Assembly: GCF_017916275.1 (NCBI RefSeq) | Contig: NZ_JAFMST010000003.1 | Coordinates: 310,001 to 374,000 of the forward strand | Direction of reading: 5' to 3' | From: Rubellimicrobium arenae | Lineage (GTDB): Bacteria; Pseudomonadota; Alphaproteobacteria; Rhodobacterales; Rhodobacteraceae | Length of the DNA: 64,000 bases | Shown: in pieces, positions 9,848 to 18,304 of the stretch | Numbering within the stretch: position 1 is the stretch's first letter | Layout of the letters: every line of letters begins with the position of its first letter | The notes under the pieces: model-generated | The model's database searches: none | What the model was told of the DNA's origin: nothing | Seen by the model: the letters and a program-made list of their open reading frames with translations, nothing else | Translations under genes and position numbers: made by a program

Positions 9848-10935
9848 CCTTCCTCCACGTGCAGAAGGAGCCCCAGGGCGAGCCCGATGGCGATCAGGGG
9901 CGGCGCCCAGCCGGCAAAGGCCGGGGGGATCTGCCCGGCCTCCCCCAGCGTCTGCGACAGGCTGCGCAGGAAGTAGATCGCGAATCCCGTCAGGACCGCG
10001 CCCATCACCATGAGCCCCGTGCGGCGCCCCCGCTGGTGGTGCATCGTGAACCCCGCGGCGGCCAGCACCATCGCCAGGAGGAAGGCGGGCTGGGCCAGCT
10101 CGGTCTGCAGGAACACGCGGTGGCGCTGCGCGGTGAACCCGGCGTCCTCAAGCCGGCGGATGAAGCGGGGCAGCTCCCAGATCGGGATCGAGGACGGCGT
10201 GCCGAAGCTGTCGCGGATCTGGTTCGCGGTGAGCGGCGAGGCCAGGCTCCAGGTCTCGTGACGCTCGGCCTCGGCTTCGGGGTTCGTCCCGGCCAGGGGC
10301 CAGACCTTCGCGTCCGCCAGGAGCCATTCGCCGTCGGCGAGCCTTGCCGAGCGTGCCTCGACCCGTTCCCTCGGATGTCCGTCCCGATCGTAGGCCAGGA
10401 AGGTGACCCCGGTCAGCGATGTGCCGTCCAGGTTCGACCGCTGCGCCCGGATCACCGTCGGCCCGGCGGCGCCCCCCTGCCGGAGCCAGAGGCCATCCTC
10501 GGACAGGGCGAGAGCCGATTCCTCACCCGTCAGGCGGTCCAGCCGCGATTCGTATTCGCGCGAAGTGGCGGCCACGATGGGGTTGAACGCGGCGACCGCG
10601 ACCGCCCCCAGCAGCAGCGCGACCACCGATGGGCCCAGCAGGGCCCGCAGCGCCGACCGTCCCGAGCCGCGCGTGACCACCAGTTCGGAGGACCGCGCTA
10701 GGCCCAGGAACAGCGCGATGGCTGCGATGATCGTGACCAGCGGCAGGATCTCGTAAAGGCCGGAGGGCACGTTGAGAAGGGTGAGGGCCAGCACGCCGCC
10801 CATGCCGCCCGCATCGTCGGAGTGCTGGCGGACCTGCTCCACGAGGTCGATCAGCGCGAGGATGCCGAAGAAGATCGCAAGGGTGGCGAGGAACGTCCGC
10901 AGGAAGCGTCGGGCCAGGTATCGGTCGAGGATCAC
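9844..10935 (-). CDS. lptG: LPS export ABC transporter permease LptG
   Basis: Inner-membrane half of the LptB2FG exporter that extracts LPS into the Lpt bridge. 363 residues: the N-terminal cytoplasmic helix ILDRYLARRFLRTF, transmembrane segments near residues 13-32, 60-78 and 100-125, a periplasmic jellyroll domain (~130-260), and three C-terminal membrane segments (~275-360). The YjgP/YjgQ fold and the position between lptF and lptD are diagnostic. It overlaps both neighbours by 4 bases. Confidence 0.95.
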   Translation of the reverse strand: MILDRYLARRFLRTFLATLAIFFGILALIDLVEQVRQHSDDAGGMGGVLALTLLNVPSGLYEILPLVTIIAAIALFLGLARSSELVVTRGSGRSALRALLGPSVVALLLGAVAVAAFNPIVAATSREYESRLDRLTGEESALALSEDGLWLRQGGAAGPTVIRAQRSNLDGTSLTGVTFLAYDRDGHPRERVEARSARLADGEWLLADAKVWPLAGTNPEAEAERHETWSLASPLTANQIRDSFGTPSSIPIWELPRFIRRLEDAGFTAQRHRVFLQTELAQPAFLLAMVLAAAGFTMHHQRGRRTGLMVMGAVLTGFAIYFLRSLSQTLGEAGQIPPAFAGWAPPLIAIGLALGLLLHVEEG

Positions 10936-12077
10936 GCCGACGCCTCCCGCCCGATGCGCCGTGGCCGGGCCGACAGCGCGAGAAGCAGGGCCGCCAGGGC
11001 AAAGCCGGTCAGGGCGGGCAGGTAGCTGACCGGCCAGAGCGTGGGGTCGCGGCGGACCGCCTGGACCGAGGCCGACTGGATGCCGTTCACCCCGATCACG
11101 AGCAGGATGGCCAGGATCACCTGTCGCCAGACTCCGAACCGGCTGAACTGGCCCAGAAGCAGGCAGCCCAGCCCCATCAGCGTCGCCGCGGGGGCGAGCA
11201 GCGTCTCGGCAAAGCGGTCATGGGCTTCGGCGAAGATCTGCGCCTCGCTCTTCCCGGTCTCGCGCGCCACCCGGGGACCGTCGCGGAGGAGCTCCAGCGT
11301 GGACCTCTCGCGCGAGCTGCGGGTCCCGCGCGAGGCTTCGGGCATGAAGGGGCCGAGGTCGTAGGCCAGGTCCGAGAAGGTGGTCGTCAGCAGCCGCGTC
11401 CCATCCCGGAACAGACGCTGGATCATCCCGTCCACCATGACGAGCTGCGGGCCGTCGTCCCCGCGCACCAGATAGGCCGAGGACGCGGTATAGGTCACGC
11501 TGACCGATGGGTCGCGGCTGTCGGACAGGAGCAGGCCCCTCAGCTCGCCTTCGGGGGTGATCTCGCGGATGTAGAGCGTGAGGCCGCTGTTGGGCGAGAT
11601 GAACGCCCCCTCGCGCAGCAGGCGGGCGGTGGCCGTCTCGGCGATCTCGTCCTGCCGGTCGTCGAGCCGGCCCAGCGCCGCCGGCGCGAGGACATGCGTG
11701 AGGATGGAGACCAGCGCCGCCACGATCAGCCCGAAGACGAGGACCGGCCGGGCCAGTTGCCACGGCGACGCCCCTGTCGCCTGCATCACGGTCAGCTCCG
11801 ATTCGCCCGCCAGCCGGGCCAGGGCATAGAGCGTGGCCGCGAAGGCCGCGAGCGGCAGCACGAGCTTGACGATCGACGGCAGGGCGAGCGCGGTCAGTTC
11901 CAGGAACACCCACGCCGACTGGCCGTCCGCGATGAGCTGGTCGAACAGGACCACGGCCCGGTTGATCCAGTACACCATGACGAGCACCAGCGAGGCCAGT
12001 CCGAAGACCGCCATCAGCTGCGACAGCAAGTATCTGTCGATGCGCCCCAACCGCCGCCCCGTTCCGCCTCGGGCCAA
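10932..12077 (-). CDS. lptF: LPS export ABC transporter permease LptF
   Basis: Partner permease of LptG. 381 residues with the same YjgP/YjgQ layout: an N-terminal amphipathic segment (RIDRYLLSQLMAVFGLASLVLVMVYWINRAVVLFD), three early membrane helices, a periplasmic domain from ~130 to ~290, and three late helices (GVWRQVILAILLVIGVNGIQSASVQA; LPALTGFALAALLLAL). It is the first gene of the minus-strand lptF-lptG-lptD-surA-pdxA-rsmA run. pepA is divergent 94 bases away, the same divergent pairing seen in E. coli. Confidence 0.95.
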   Translation of the reverse strand: MARGGTGRRLGRIDRYLLSQLMAVFGLASLVLVMVYWINRAVVLFDQLIADGQSAWVFLELTALALPSIVKLVLPLAAFAATLYALARLAGESELTVMQATGASPWQLARPVLVFGLIVAALVSILTHVLAPAALGRLDDRQDEIAETATARLLREGAFISPNSGLTLYIREITPEGELRGLLLSDSRDPSVSVTYTASSAYLVRGDDGPQLVMVDGMIQRLFRDGTRLLTTTFSDLAYDLGPFMPEASRGTRSSRERSTLELLRDGPRVARETGKSEAQIFAEAHDRFAETLLAPAATLMGLGCLLLGQFSRFGVWRQVILAILLVIGVNGIQSASVQAVRRDPTLWPVSYLPALTGFALAALLLALSARPRRIGREASA

Positions 12078-12171
12078 GGACTAGCCCGGATCGGGGCGGG
12101 ATTGAACCTTCTTCTGGCCTCCCTCCGGGGCACGGGATACCAACGCGCGGACACGACCCGGAGAAGACGCC

Positions 12172-13641
12172 ATGACCGACCCCGTCGCCATCACCTACGC
12201 CCCGTTCGACGCCGCGATTCTGGCTGGCGTGGAGGGCCGGCTGGTCGTTCCCGTCGAGGCCGAGGGCCGCCTGAACGCGGCCGCGCGCAAGGTGGACCAG
12301 CTCACGCGGAAGGGCGTGACCCGCCTCATGGCGACCAAGGGCTGGGAAAAGGCCAAGGTCGGCGAGGTTGCCTGGATCGGGTTTCCGGCCGGTCTGGCCT
12401 GCGAGGCCGTGGGCGTGGTCAAGGTGCCCCGCAAGCCCTCGGTCGCCGAAGCGCGGGAGATCGGCGCCGCCATCGCCAAGGCCGGCGGAACCGGCCCGCT
12501 GACCGTGGCCGCGCCCGGCTTCCCCCTGGCCGAGGAGCTCGTCATGGCGCTCACGCTCCGCGCCTATGAATTCACCGACCACAAGACCGCCCCCCGCGAA
12601 CCCCGCGGTCCCCTGTCGCTGATGGTGGACGATCCGGACGCCGTGCGGCAGCGCCTGCAGCCCTTCGACGCCGTCGCCTCGGGGGTGTTCTTCACCCGGG
12701 ACCTCGTCAACGAGCCGGCGAACGTCCTGACGACCACCGAGTTCGCCCGCCGTCTGGAGGGCCTGCGGGACCTCGGCGTCGAGGTCGAGGTGCTGGAGGA
12801 GGACGAGCTGGAACGGCTCGGGATGCGGCTGCTCCTGGCCGTGGGGCAGGGGTCCGACAGCCCGTCCAAGGTGGTCGTCATGCGGTGGAACGGCGGCGGC
12901 GAGGAGAATCCCTTCGCGCTCGTGGGCAAGGGCGTCGTGTTCGACACCGGCGGGATCTCCATGAAGCCGGCGGCGGGCATGGAGGACATGACCATGGACA
13001 TGGGCGGCGCGGGGGTCGTCGCCGGGGTCATGCGGACGCTCGCCCTGCGCAAGGCCCGCGCCAACGTCGTGGGGCTCGTGGGGCTCGTGGAGAACATGCC
13101 GTCGGGCAACGCCACGCGGCCGGGCGACGTGGTCCGGTCCATGAAGGGCGACACGGTCGAGATCATCAACACCGACGCCGAGGGCCGCCTCGTCCTGGCC
13201 GACGTGCTCTGGTACGCGCAGGAGCGGTTCCAGCCCACCGGGATCATCAACCTCGCCACCCTCACCGGAGCGATCATCGTGGCGCTGGGCCACGAGATTG
13301 CGGGCGTCTTCTCGAACGACGACGCCTTGGCCGAGGCGCTGGCCGCCGCCGCCCGCGCCGAGGGCGAGGGGGCCTGGCGGATGCCGATGGGCGAGGCCTA
13401 CGACGCCAAGCTGAAAAGCCGCGTGGCCGACATGATGAACGTGGGCGGGCGCGACGGCGGCTCGATCACGGCGGCGCAGTTCCTCAGGCGCTTCATCAAG
13501 GACGGCACGCCCTGGTGCCACATCGACATCGCGGGCGTCGCCTCGGTCAAGTCCGATACGACCCTCGCGCCCAAGGGGGCGACCGGCTGGGGCGTGATGG
13601 CGCTGAACCGGCTGATCGCGGACCGCTACGAGGGCAAGTGA
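12172..13641 (+). CDS. pepA: Leucyl aminopeptidase (M17)
   Basis: Cytosolic dizinc/manganese aminopeptidase that removes N-terminal residues. The 489-residue product carries the M17 signature NTDAEGRL at about residues 333-340 plus metal/active-site segments VFDTGGISMKPAAGMEDMTMDMGGAG. An N-terminal M17_N domain occupies ~1-150. A GGAGAAG Shine-Dalgarno lies ~6 bases before the ATG. It is divergent from lptF and followed after 11 bases by holC, a pairing common in Proteobacteria. Confidence 0.96.
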   Translation: MTDPVAITYAPFDAAILAGVEGRLVVPVEAEGRLNAAARKVDQLTRKGVTRLMATKGWEKAKVGEVAWIGFPAGLACEAVGVVKVPRKPSVAEAREIGAAIAKAGGTGPLTVAAPGFPLAEELVMALTLRAYEFTDHKTAPREPRGPLSLMVDDPDAVRQRLQPFDAVASGVFFTRDLVNEPANVLTTTEFARRLEGLRDLGVEVEVLEEDELERLGMRLLLAVGQGSDSPSKVVVMRWNGGGEENPFALVGKGVVFDTGGISMKPAAGMEDMTMDMGGAGVVAGVMRTLALRKARANVVGLVGLVENMPSGNATRPGDVVRSMKGDTVEIINTDAEGRLVLADVLWYAQERFQPTGIINLATLTGAIIVALGHEIAGVFSNDDALAEALAAAARAEGEGAWRMPMGEAYDAKLKSRVADMMNVGGRDGGSITAAQFLRRFIKDGTPWCHIDIAGVASVKSDTTLAPKGATGWGVMALNRLIADRYEGK

Positions 13642-13652
13642 GGCGCGGCCGG

Positions 13653-14117
13653 ATGCCCGAAGCCTACTTCTACCAGCTCAACGGCGATGCGCCGGATGCC
13701 GTGCTGCCGCGGATGCTCGACATGGCGCTGCAGAAAGGTTGGCGAATCGAGGTGCGCGGTCCCGACCGCCCGCGCATGGAGCGGCTCGACGTCGCGCTCT
13801 GGGGACCGGGGGACGAATTCCGCCCCCATGGCATGGCCGGCGGGGATCATGACGCCGACCAGCCGATCCTCCTCACCGTCGGGACGGGGGATGGCAGGCG
13901 CGAGTGCCTCATGACCCTCGACGGCGCCCCGGTCAGCGAATCCGAGGCCCGCTCCGCCCAGCGGGTTTGCATCATCTTCGACGGGGCCGACCCCGAGGCG
14001 CTCACGACGGCCCGCAGCCAATGGCGCAGCCTGACGGGCGCGGGTCTTGCCGCCCGGTTCTACGTGCGCGAGGACGGAAGCTGGAGCCTCAGGCAGGAGC
14101 GTCCGGCCGCCCCTTGA
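13653..14117 (+). CDS. holC: DNA polymerase III chi subunit
   Basis: Chi links the replicase clamp loader to SSB. The 154 residues start at the ATG at 13653, eleven bases after the pepA stop; the longer open frame upstream is merely pepA in another frame. Family features include the N-terminal AYFYQL strand, MLDMALQKGWRIEVRGP, the LDVALW(T)xGPGDEFRPHG segment and the QPILLT strand. The 3' end overlaps the convergent M48 protease gene by 29 bases. The pepA-holC order supports the call. Confidence 0.92.
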   Translation: MPEAYFYQLNGDAPDAVLPRMLDMALQKGWRIEVRGPDRPRMERLDVALWGPGDEFRPHGMAGGDHDADQPILLTVGTGDGRRECLMTLDGAPVSESEARSAQRVCIIFDGADPEALTTARSQWRSLTGAGLAARFYVREDGSWSLRQERPAAP

Positions 14118-14793
14118 GCCAGCGCCGTTCGTTGGCCTCGATGGCGGCGATGCGCTCCTCGGTCCGGGGGTGGGTCAGGAGCCAGGCCGGCGCCTGGGCG
14201 GCGCCCCGCCCAGCCATGAGCCCGAGCTTCCGGAACAGCGACTTCTGCGGGCCTGTCCCGATCCCGGCCTTCATCAGCAGGGCCGTCGCATAGGCATCGG
14301 CCTCGTATTCGTCCCGGCGGGACAGGCCAGCGGCGACGAGGTGCATGATCGCCTGCGCGAGCCAGACGCCCAGGCCGGGCAGGACCCGCCCCAGCACCAT
14401 GGCCAGCCCCATCCTCACCGCGTTCTGCCCGCTGAAGTCGATCATCCGCCGCCGCGCGTGACCGAGGGCGACGTGGCCCAGTTCGTGGGCGACGACGCTG
14501 GCCAGTTCCTCGCCCGTGACCTGACCTGCGCGGAAGCGGTCATAGAAGCCCCGGGTGATGAAGACGCGGCCATCCGGGCTGGCCAGGCCGTTGATCATCG
14601 GCACGTCGTAAAGATGCACCCGGATCCGGGGCAGATCGAGCGCCTCGGCCAGCCGTCCGAAGACCCGCCGCAGGTCCGGATCGATCAGCTCGGCCGACCG
14701 CCGGTCGAGCTCCAGCGCGGTGCGCCGCGCCATGAGATGGGCGTAGACGACGGCGGCCACGACAAGGAGGACGATCGGCAGGAACCTGAGCAT
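14089..14793 (-). CDS. M48 family zinc metalloprotease, membrane-anchored
   Basis: A 234-residue protease-like protein. The N-terminal hydrophobic segment (~3-20) probably anchors it in the inner membrane. The zinc motif HELGH is at ~103-107 with the third ligand in EYEAD (~162-166), and a second hydrophobic patch (~128-156) lies between them. The domain resembles the HtpX/Oma1/YggG peptidases that act in membrane or periplasmic quality control. The substrate is unknown. It is convergent with and overlaps holC. Confidence 0.88.
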   Translation of the reverse strand: MLRFLPIVLLVVAAVVYAHLMARRTALELDRRSAELIDPDLRRVFGRLAEALDLPRIRVHLYDVPMINGLASPDGRVFITRGFYDRFRAGQVTGEELASVVAHELGHVALGHARRRMIDFSGQNAVRMGLAMVLGRVLPGLGVWLAQAIMHLVAAGLSRRDEYEADAYATALLMKAGIGTGPQKSLFRKLGLMAGRGAAQAPAWLLTHPRTEERIAAIEANERRWLKGRPDAPA

Positions 14794-14835
14794 GATCCCG
14801 ATATGGGATCGCGCGCCCCGCCTCTCAAGCAGCGG

Positions 14836-15015
14836 TCACCCGGCGGCGACTCCATTCCGCTCGAGGATGACCAGAAGGAACACCCCGACGATGGCGCCGA
14901 CGATGGCGCCGACCGCGGTCCATTGCAGCAGGTCGAGCCGCCGGCCGCCGCGCCGCCGCGCGTTCAGCCCGCCCAGAATCGCCCCGAGCAGAAGGCCCCC
15001 CAAAGGATAGATCAT
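14836..15015 (-). CDS. Small two-helix membrane protein (59 aa)
   Basis: This short gene translates as MIYPLGGLLLGAILGG, then a basic/polar loop NARRRGGRRLDLLQW, then a second helix TAVGAIVGAIVGVFLLVIL and the tail ERNGVAAG. Two glycine-rich transmembrane helices flank an arginine-rich cytosolic hairpin. A good Shine-Dalgarno (AAGGGAG) stands ~8 bases before ATG. It lies 42 bases upstream of the M48 protease gene on the same strand. I recall similar ~55-60-residue proteins in Rhodobacteraceae that carry the unsupported label apolipoprotein acyltransferase; at this size they cannot be that enzyme. Function unknown. Confidence 0.72.
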   Translation of the reverse strand: MIYPLGGLLLGAILGGLNARRRGGRRLDLLQWTAVGAIVGAIVGVFLLVILERNGVAAG

Positions 15016-15461
15016 GCCCGTGCTCCCTTACGGTGGTGGGACCCCGGAGGCCGGTCCGGCCATCCGCGGCCGTGGGCCTAACCTGCCGGTTGCAAGCCGT
15101 CCAGCCCATGTTCGGCGCCGAATCCAGGTGTACAGGAATCGTAAACCTAAGTTGCGGCACGGCAGTCCCGAACATGGCAAAGAAATGTCAGTTCATTTCA
15201 CGTCACGGCCACAGTTGCGTTCCCATCACATCCCCAGGAGCCCCAGGCGGACAATTCGCGCGCAAGTTGCGGGAACCGTTGCTCTTGCGGGGGAACGTGG
15301 GCAGGCGGTCCAGCATCCCTTGCCAAGTCTCGGTCGCAACTCACGAAAACGGGGCGTGACAGCGACGGGCGGGACGTGTAGGAGCCCGATCAGGACAGCA
15401 GGGAAAGCCGGACGACTGGTGACCTTCACGTGCCAGTTTTCGGCCGGACAGGGGAGCAGCC
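15016..15461. other. Divergent intergenic region upstream of dksA (446 bases)
   Basis: No gene is supported here. It must hold the promoters for the small membrane protein (minus) and dksA (plus), so dksA may have a long leader. A direct repeat is visible: TTGCGGGAAC at 15267-15276 and TTGCGGGGGAAC at 15285-15296, about 18 bases apart. The dksA ribosome site GGGGAG is ~5 bases before its ATG. I see no clear -35/-10 pair and no strong hairpin. Confidence 0.5.
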
Positions 15462-15884
15462 ATGAAAGCCGAAATATTCCTTCCGGAGGATTACCGTCCC
15501 GCCGAGGACGAACCCTTCATGAACGATCGCCAGCTGGAATATTTCCGCCGCAAGCTGATCGCCTGGAAGAATGAACTTCTGAATGAATCCCGCGACACGA
15601 TCGAGGGCATGAAGGATTCGACCCGCAACATCCCCGACATCGCGGACCGCGCGTCGGAGGAAACCGATCGCGCGCTCGAGCTTCGGACCCGGGACCGCCA
15701 GCGCAAGCTGGTGTCCAAGATCGACGCGGCGCTCCGCCGCATCGAGGATGGGGAATACGGCTACTGCGAAATCACGGGCGAGCCCATCTCGCTCAAGCGG
15801 CTGGACGCCCGGCCCATCGCGACCATGACCCTGGAAGCGCAGGAGCGCCACGAGCGTCGCGAGAAGGTGCACCGGGACGACTGA
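15462..15884 (+). CDS. dksA: RNA polymerase-binding transcription factor DksA
   Basis: Binds the RNA polymerase secondary channel and works with ppGpp on stringent control. 140 residues: a coiled coil (~20-95) whose tip keeps the key residues D59, D62 and A64 in DIADRASEE, then the globular end. The usual four-cysteine zinc finger is reduced to a single cysteine (C102 in GYCEITGEPI); the other three positions are I/T/A-type residues. To my knowledge a low-cysteine DksA of Rhodobacter sphaeroides is still functional, so this is probably an active zinc-less form. The stop overlaps the next start by one base. Confidence 0.93.
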   Translation: MKAEIFLPEDYRPAEDEPFMNDRQLEYFRRKLIAWKNELLNESRDTIEGMKDSTRNIPDIADRASEETDRALELRTRDRQRKLVSKIDAALRRIEDGEYGYCEITGEPISLKRLDARPIATMTLEAQERHERREKVHRDD

Positions 15885-17029
15885 TGGCCACGACCAAGGC
15901 CCCGGCCGACATCCTTGTCGCCGGTGGGGGAATCGCCGGGCTCGCCGTGGCCCTGGCCCTGGCCTTGGCCCGGCGCGGTGCGCGGGTCGAGGTGCTCGAA
16001 CAGGCCCGAGCGATTGCCGAGATCGGCTCCGGCCTCCAGATCACGCCGAATGGCGCCGCCGTGCTGCGCGGTCTCGGGCTCGGGGCCGCCATGGAGGCGA
16101 CCGGGCTTCGGGCCCGGGCCATCGAGCCCTTCGACGCGCTGTCGGGACGCAGGGTCGCCCGCTTCGATCTTGGGCGCGCGGGGGACGACTACTACTTCTT
16201 TCACAGGGCGGAACTGATCGGCCTCCTGCACGAGGCCGTTCTGGCCGCCGGCATCCCGATCCGCACCGGAGCGCGGGTCGAAGCCGTGACCTCGCAAGGG
16301 GTGCGGCTGGACGATGGCGCCGAGCTTCGGGCGGGTCTGGTGGTCGGGGCCGACGGCCTGCATTCGGTTGTCCGCAGGCATCTGGCCGGCGGGGACGCGC
16401 CCTTCTTCACCGGGCAGGTGGCCTGGCGCGCCCTGGTGACCGCCCGTCAGGAGCCCGTCGCCCGCATCTGGATGGCGCCTGGCCGGCACGTCGTCACCTA
16501 TCCTCTGCGGGACGGTCGGCTGAATGTGGTAGCCGTGCGGGCCGAGGCCGCCTGGACCGAGGAGGGGTGGGCTCATCGGGACAGCCCCGACAACCTGCGC
16601 CGCGCCTTTTCGGACGTCTGCCCCGATCTGGCGGGGATCCTGGCCAAGGTGCAGGAGGTGGGGCGCTGGGGCCTGTTCCGCCACCCCGTTCCGGAGCGGT
16701 GGCAGGACGGCCGCGCCGTGGTGCTGGGCGACGCCGCCCATCCGACCCTGCCGTTTCTCGCCCAGGGCGCGAACCTCGCGCTCGAGGATGCCTGGATTCT
16801 GGCCCGCGAGGCTGTGAAGGGGGATCTCGCCTCCTATCAGGCGCAGCGACGGGACCGGGTCCGGCGCGCCCTGGCGGCGGCCAATGCCAACGCCCGCAAC
16901 TATCACCTGAGCGGCCCGGCGCGACAGGCCGCGCTTTGGGGGCTCCGTCTCATCGGCGCGGTCAGCCCGGAGACCTTCCTTCGGCGCTTCGACTGGCTCT
17001 ACCGCTTCGACGCGACGAAGCCCGCCTGA
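15884..17029 (+). CDS. FAD-dependent aromatic-ring-type monooxygenase
   Basis: A 381-residue flavoprotein hydroxylase of the salicylate-hydroxylase/UbiH-like group. The dinucleotide-binding GGGIAG is at ~14-19, the DG motif in GADGLHSVVR at ~155-164, and the second FAD motif VVLGDAAHPTLPFLAQG at ~279-295. The substrate cannot be told. No ring-cleavage or reductase genes are adjacent, so a catabolic role is not supported by context. It starts inside the dksA stop codon (TGATG), implying translational coupling to a global regulator gene. Confidence 0.88.
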   Translation: MATTKAPADILVAGGGIAGLAVALALALARRGARVEVLEQARAIAEIGSGLQITPNGAAVLRGLGLGAAMEATGLRARAIEPFDALSGRRVARFDLGRAGDDYYFFHRAELIGLLHEAVLAAGIPIRTGARVEAVTSQGVRLDDGAELRAGLVVGADGLHSVVRRHLAGGDAPFFTGQVAWRALVTARQEPVARIWMAPGRHVVTYPLRDGRLNVVAVRAEAAWTEEGWAHRDSPDNLRRAFSDVCPDLAGILAKVQEVGRWGLFRHPVPERWQDGRAVVLGDAAHPTLPFLAQGANLALEDAWILAREAVKGDLASYQAQRRDRVRRALAAANANARNYHLSGPARQAALWGLRLIGAVSPETFLRRFDWLYRFDATKPA

Positions 17030-17035
17030 GATGGC

Positions 17036-17407
17036 CTAGAAGTTCGCCGCAGCCCGCTCGGTCACGCGTTCGAGCACCTGATGGCTCCGCCAGTCCACGC
17101 GGTAGGCGTCATGCCCGACCCGCATGTAGACCCATCCGTCCGAAACCGGTGGAAGCCCGTAATAATCCGCATTCAGGATGATGGAGTAGCGTCCCCGGGG
17201 AAGAACCTCGCCCACGGCCACGGAGGGGCCCGCCGCGGACCCGCTGCTGCGCGTGGACGCTTCGAGGAGGGGGGCGCGGTTCAACGGCGTCTCGAGCACG
17301 CGGACGCAACCTGCGCCCGTGGCTTCGGTGCTGCAGGCCGACAGAACGGCGCTCGGGCACAGCAAGACGGCCGCCGCCAACGCAAGCGCCGGGGAACGGG
17401 GGGGCAT
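17036..17407 (-). CDS. Putative lipoprotein of unknown function
   Basis: A 123-residue protein with a lipoprotein signal (hydrophobic ALALAAAVLLCPSAVL, lipobox LSAC, acylated Cys at ~25). The mature part has a predicted beta-rich segment (PRGRYSIILNADYYGLPPVSDGWVYMRVGHDAYRVDWRSHQVLERV) resembling RcnB-like or YcgJ-like small periplasmic domains ending in a Gly-x-Asp-x-Tyr-Arg-Val-Asp strand, but I do not recognise the family with confidence. It is convergent with the monooxygenase gene and alone on its strand. Confidence 0.65.
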   Translation of the reverse strand: MPPRSPALALAAAVLLCPSAVLSACSTEATGAGCVRVLETPLNRAPLLEASTRSSGSAAGPSVAVGEVLPRGRYSIILNADYYGLPPVSDGWVYMRVGHDAYRVDWRSHQVLERVTERAAANF

Positions 17408-17497
17408 CGAAGCGACTCCTGAACGTGATGTGCCGATGCAACGGCAAAAGTCCGCTCAAGGTTCCCCCAGGTCAGCACAACCCTGATCGACCCGCCA

Positions 17498-18280
17498 TCA
17501 GGCGTCGAGGTCGATCCAGACCGGCACGTGGTCCGACGGCTTGGCCCCGCCGCGGGCCTCCCGCTCGATCCAGGCGTCCACCAGCAGATCGGCGGCCTGG
17601 GGCGTCAGCAGATGGTGGTCGATGCGGATGCCGTTGTCCCGCTCCCAGGAGCCGCGCTGGAAGTCCCAGAAGGAATACAGGCCGGCCGCCTGCGACCTCA
17701 GCCGGATCGCATCATACAGGCCGAGCGACTCGAGCCGCCGGAACGCCGCGCGCGATTCGGGCAGGAACAGCGCATCCTCGCGCCAGTTGTCGGGCTGGCG
17801 GACGTCGCGGGCCTCGGGGATCACGTTGTAGTCGCCCGCGAACACGATCGGCTCCTCGAGCGGGAGAAACTCCCGCACCCGGGCGTGCATCCGTTCCATC
17901 CAGCGAAGCTTGTAGTCGTACTTGGGCCCCGGCGTCGGATTGCCGTTGGGCAGGTAGAGGCAGCAGACCCGGACGGCGCGCTGCCCGCCGATCACCGTGC
18001 CCTCGATCCAGCGGGCGTGATCGTCGGAATCGTCGCCCGGCAGGCCGCGGGTCACATCCTCGAGGGGCAGCTTCGACAGGATGGCGACGCCGTTGAAGCT
18101 TTTCTGCCCGTGGGTGGCGATGCGGTAGCCCAGCCGCTCGATCTCCTCGCGCGGGAAGGCCTCGTCCACGATCTTGATCTCCTGGAGGAGCGCCACGTCG
18201 GGCGCCTGCTCCGACAGCCAGGAGGTCACGGTCTCGAGCCGCGCGCGGATTCCGTTGATGTTGTAGGTCGCAATCTTCAT
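17498..18280 (-). CDS. xthA: Exodeoxyribonuclease III
   Basis: AP endonuclease and 3'-5' exonuclease of base excision repair. The 260 residues show the complete EEP-fold signature: MKIATYNINGIRAR at the start, LLQEIKI (metal-binding Glu), FAGDYNVIPEARDV (catalytic Asp/Asn), IRIDHHLLTP, and the final SDHVPVW with the catalytic His. The Asn in YNINGIR is conserved. It sits 24 bases downstream of erpA on the same strand. Confidence 0.96.
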   Translation of the reverse strand: MKIATYNINGIRARLETVTSWLSEQAPDVALLQEIKIVDEAFPREEIERLGYRIATHGQKSFNGVAILSKLPLEDVTRGLPGDDSDDHARWIEGTVIGGQRAVRVCCLYLPNGNPTPGPKYDYKLRWMERMHARVREFLPLEEPIVFAGDYNVIPEARDVRQPDNWREDALFLPESRAAFRRLESLGLYDAIRLRSQAAGLYSFWDFQRGSWERDNGIRIDHHLLTPQAADLLVDAWIEREARGGAKPSDHVPVWIDLDA

Positions 18281-18304
18281 GGCCGCGACCCTAGCCGACC
18301 GCGA

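Noticed and set aside
11218-13521. 767-residue minus-strand open frame across pepA and lptF
   Set aside because: Covers pepA in antisense and lptF in another frame; composition is His/Arg/Gly-rich and domain-free.
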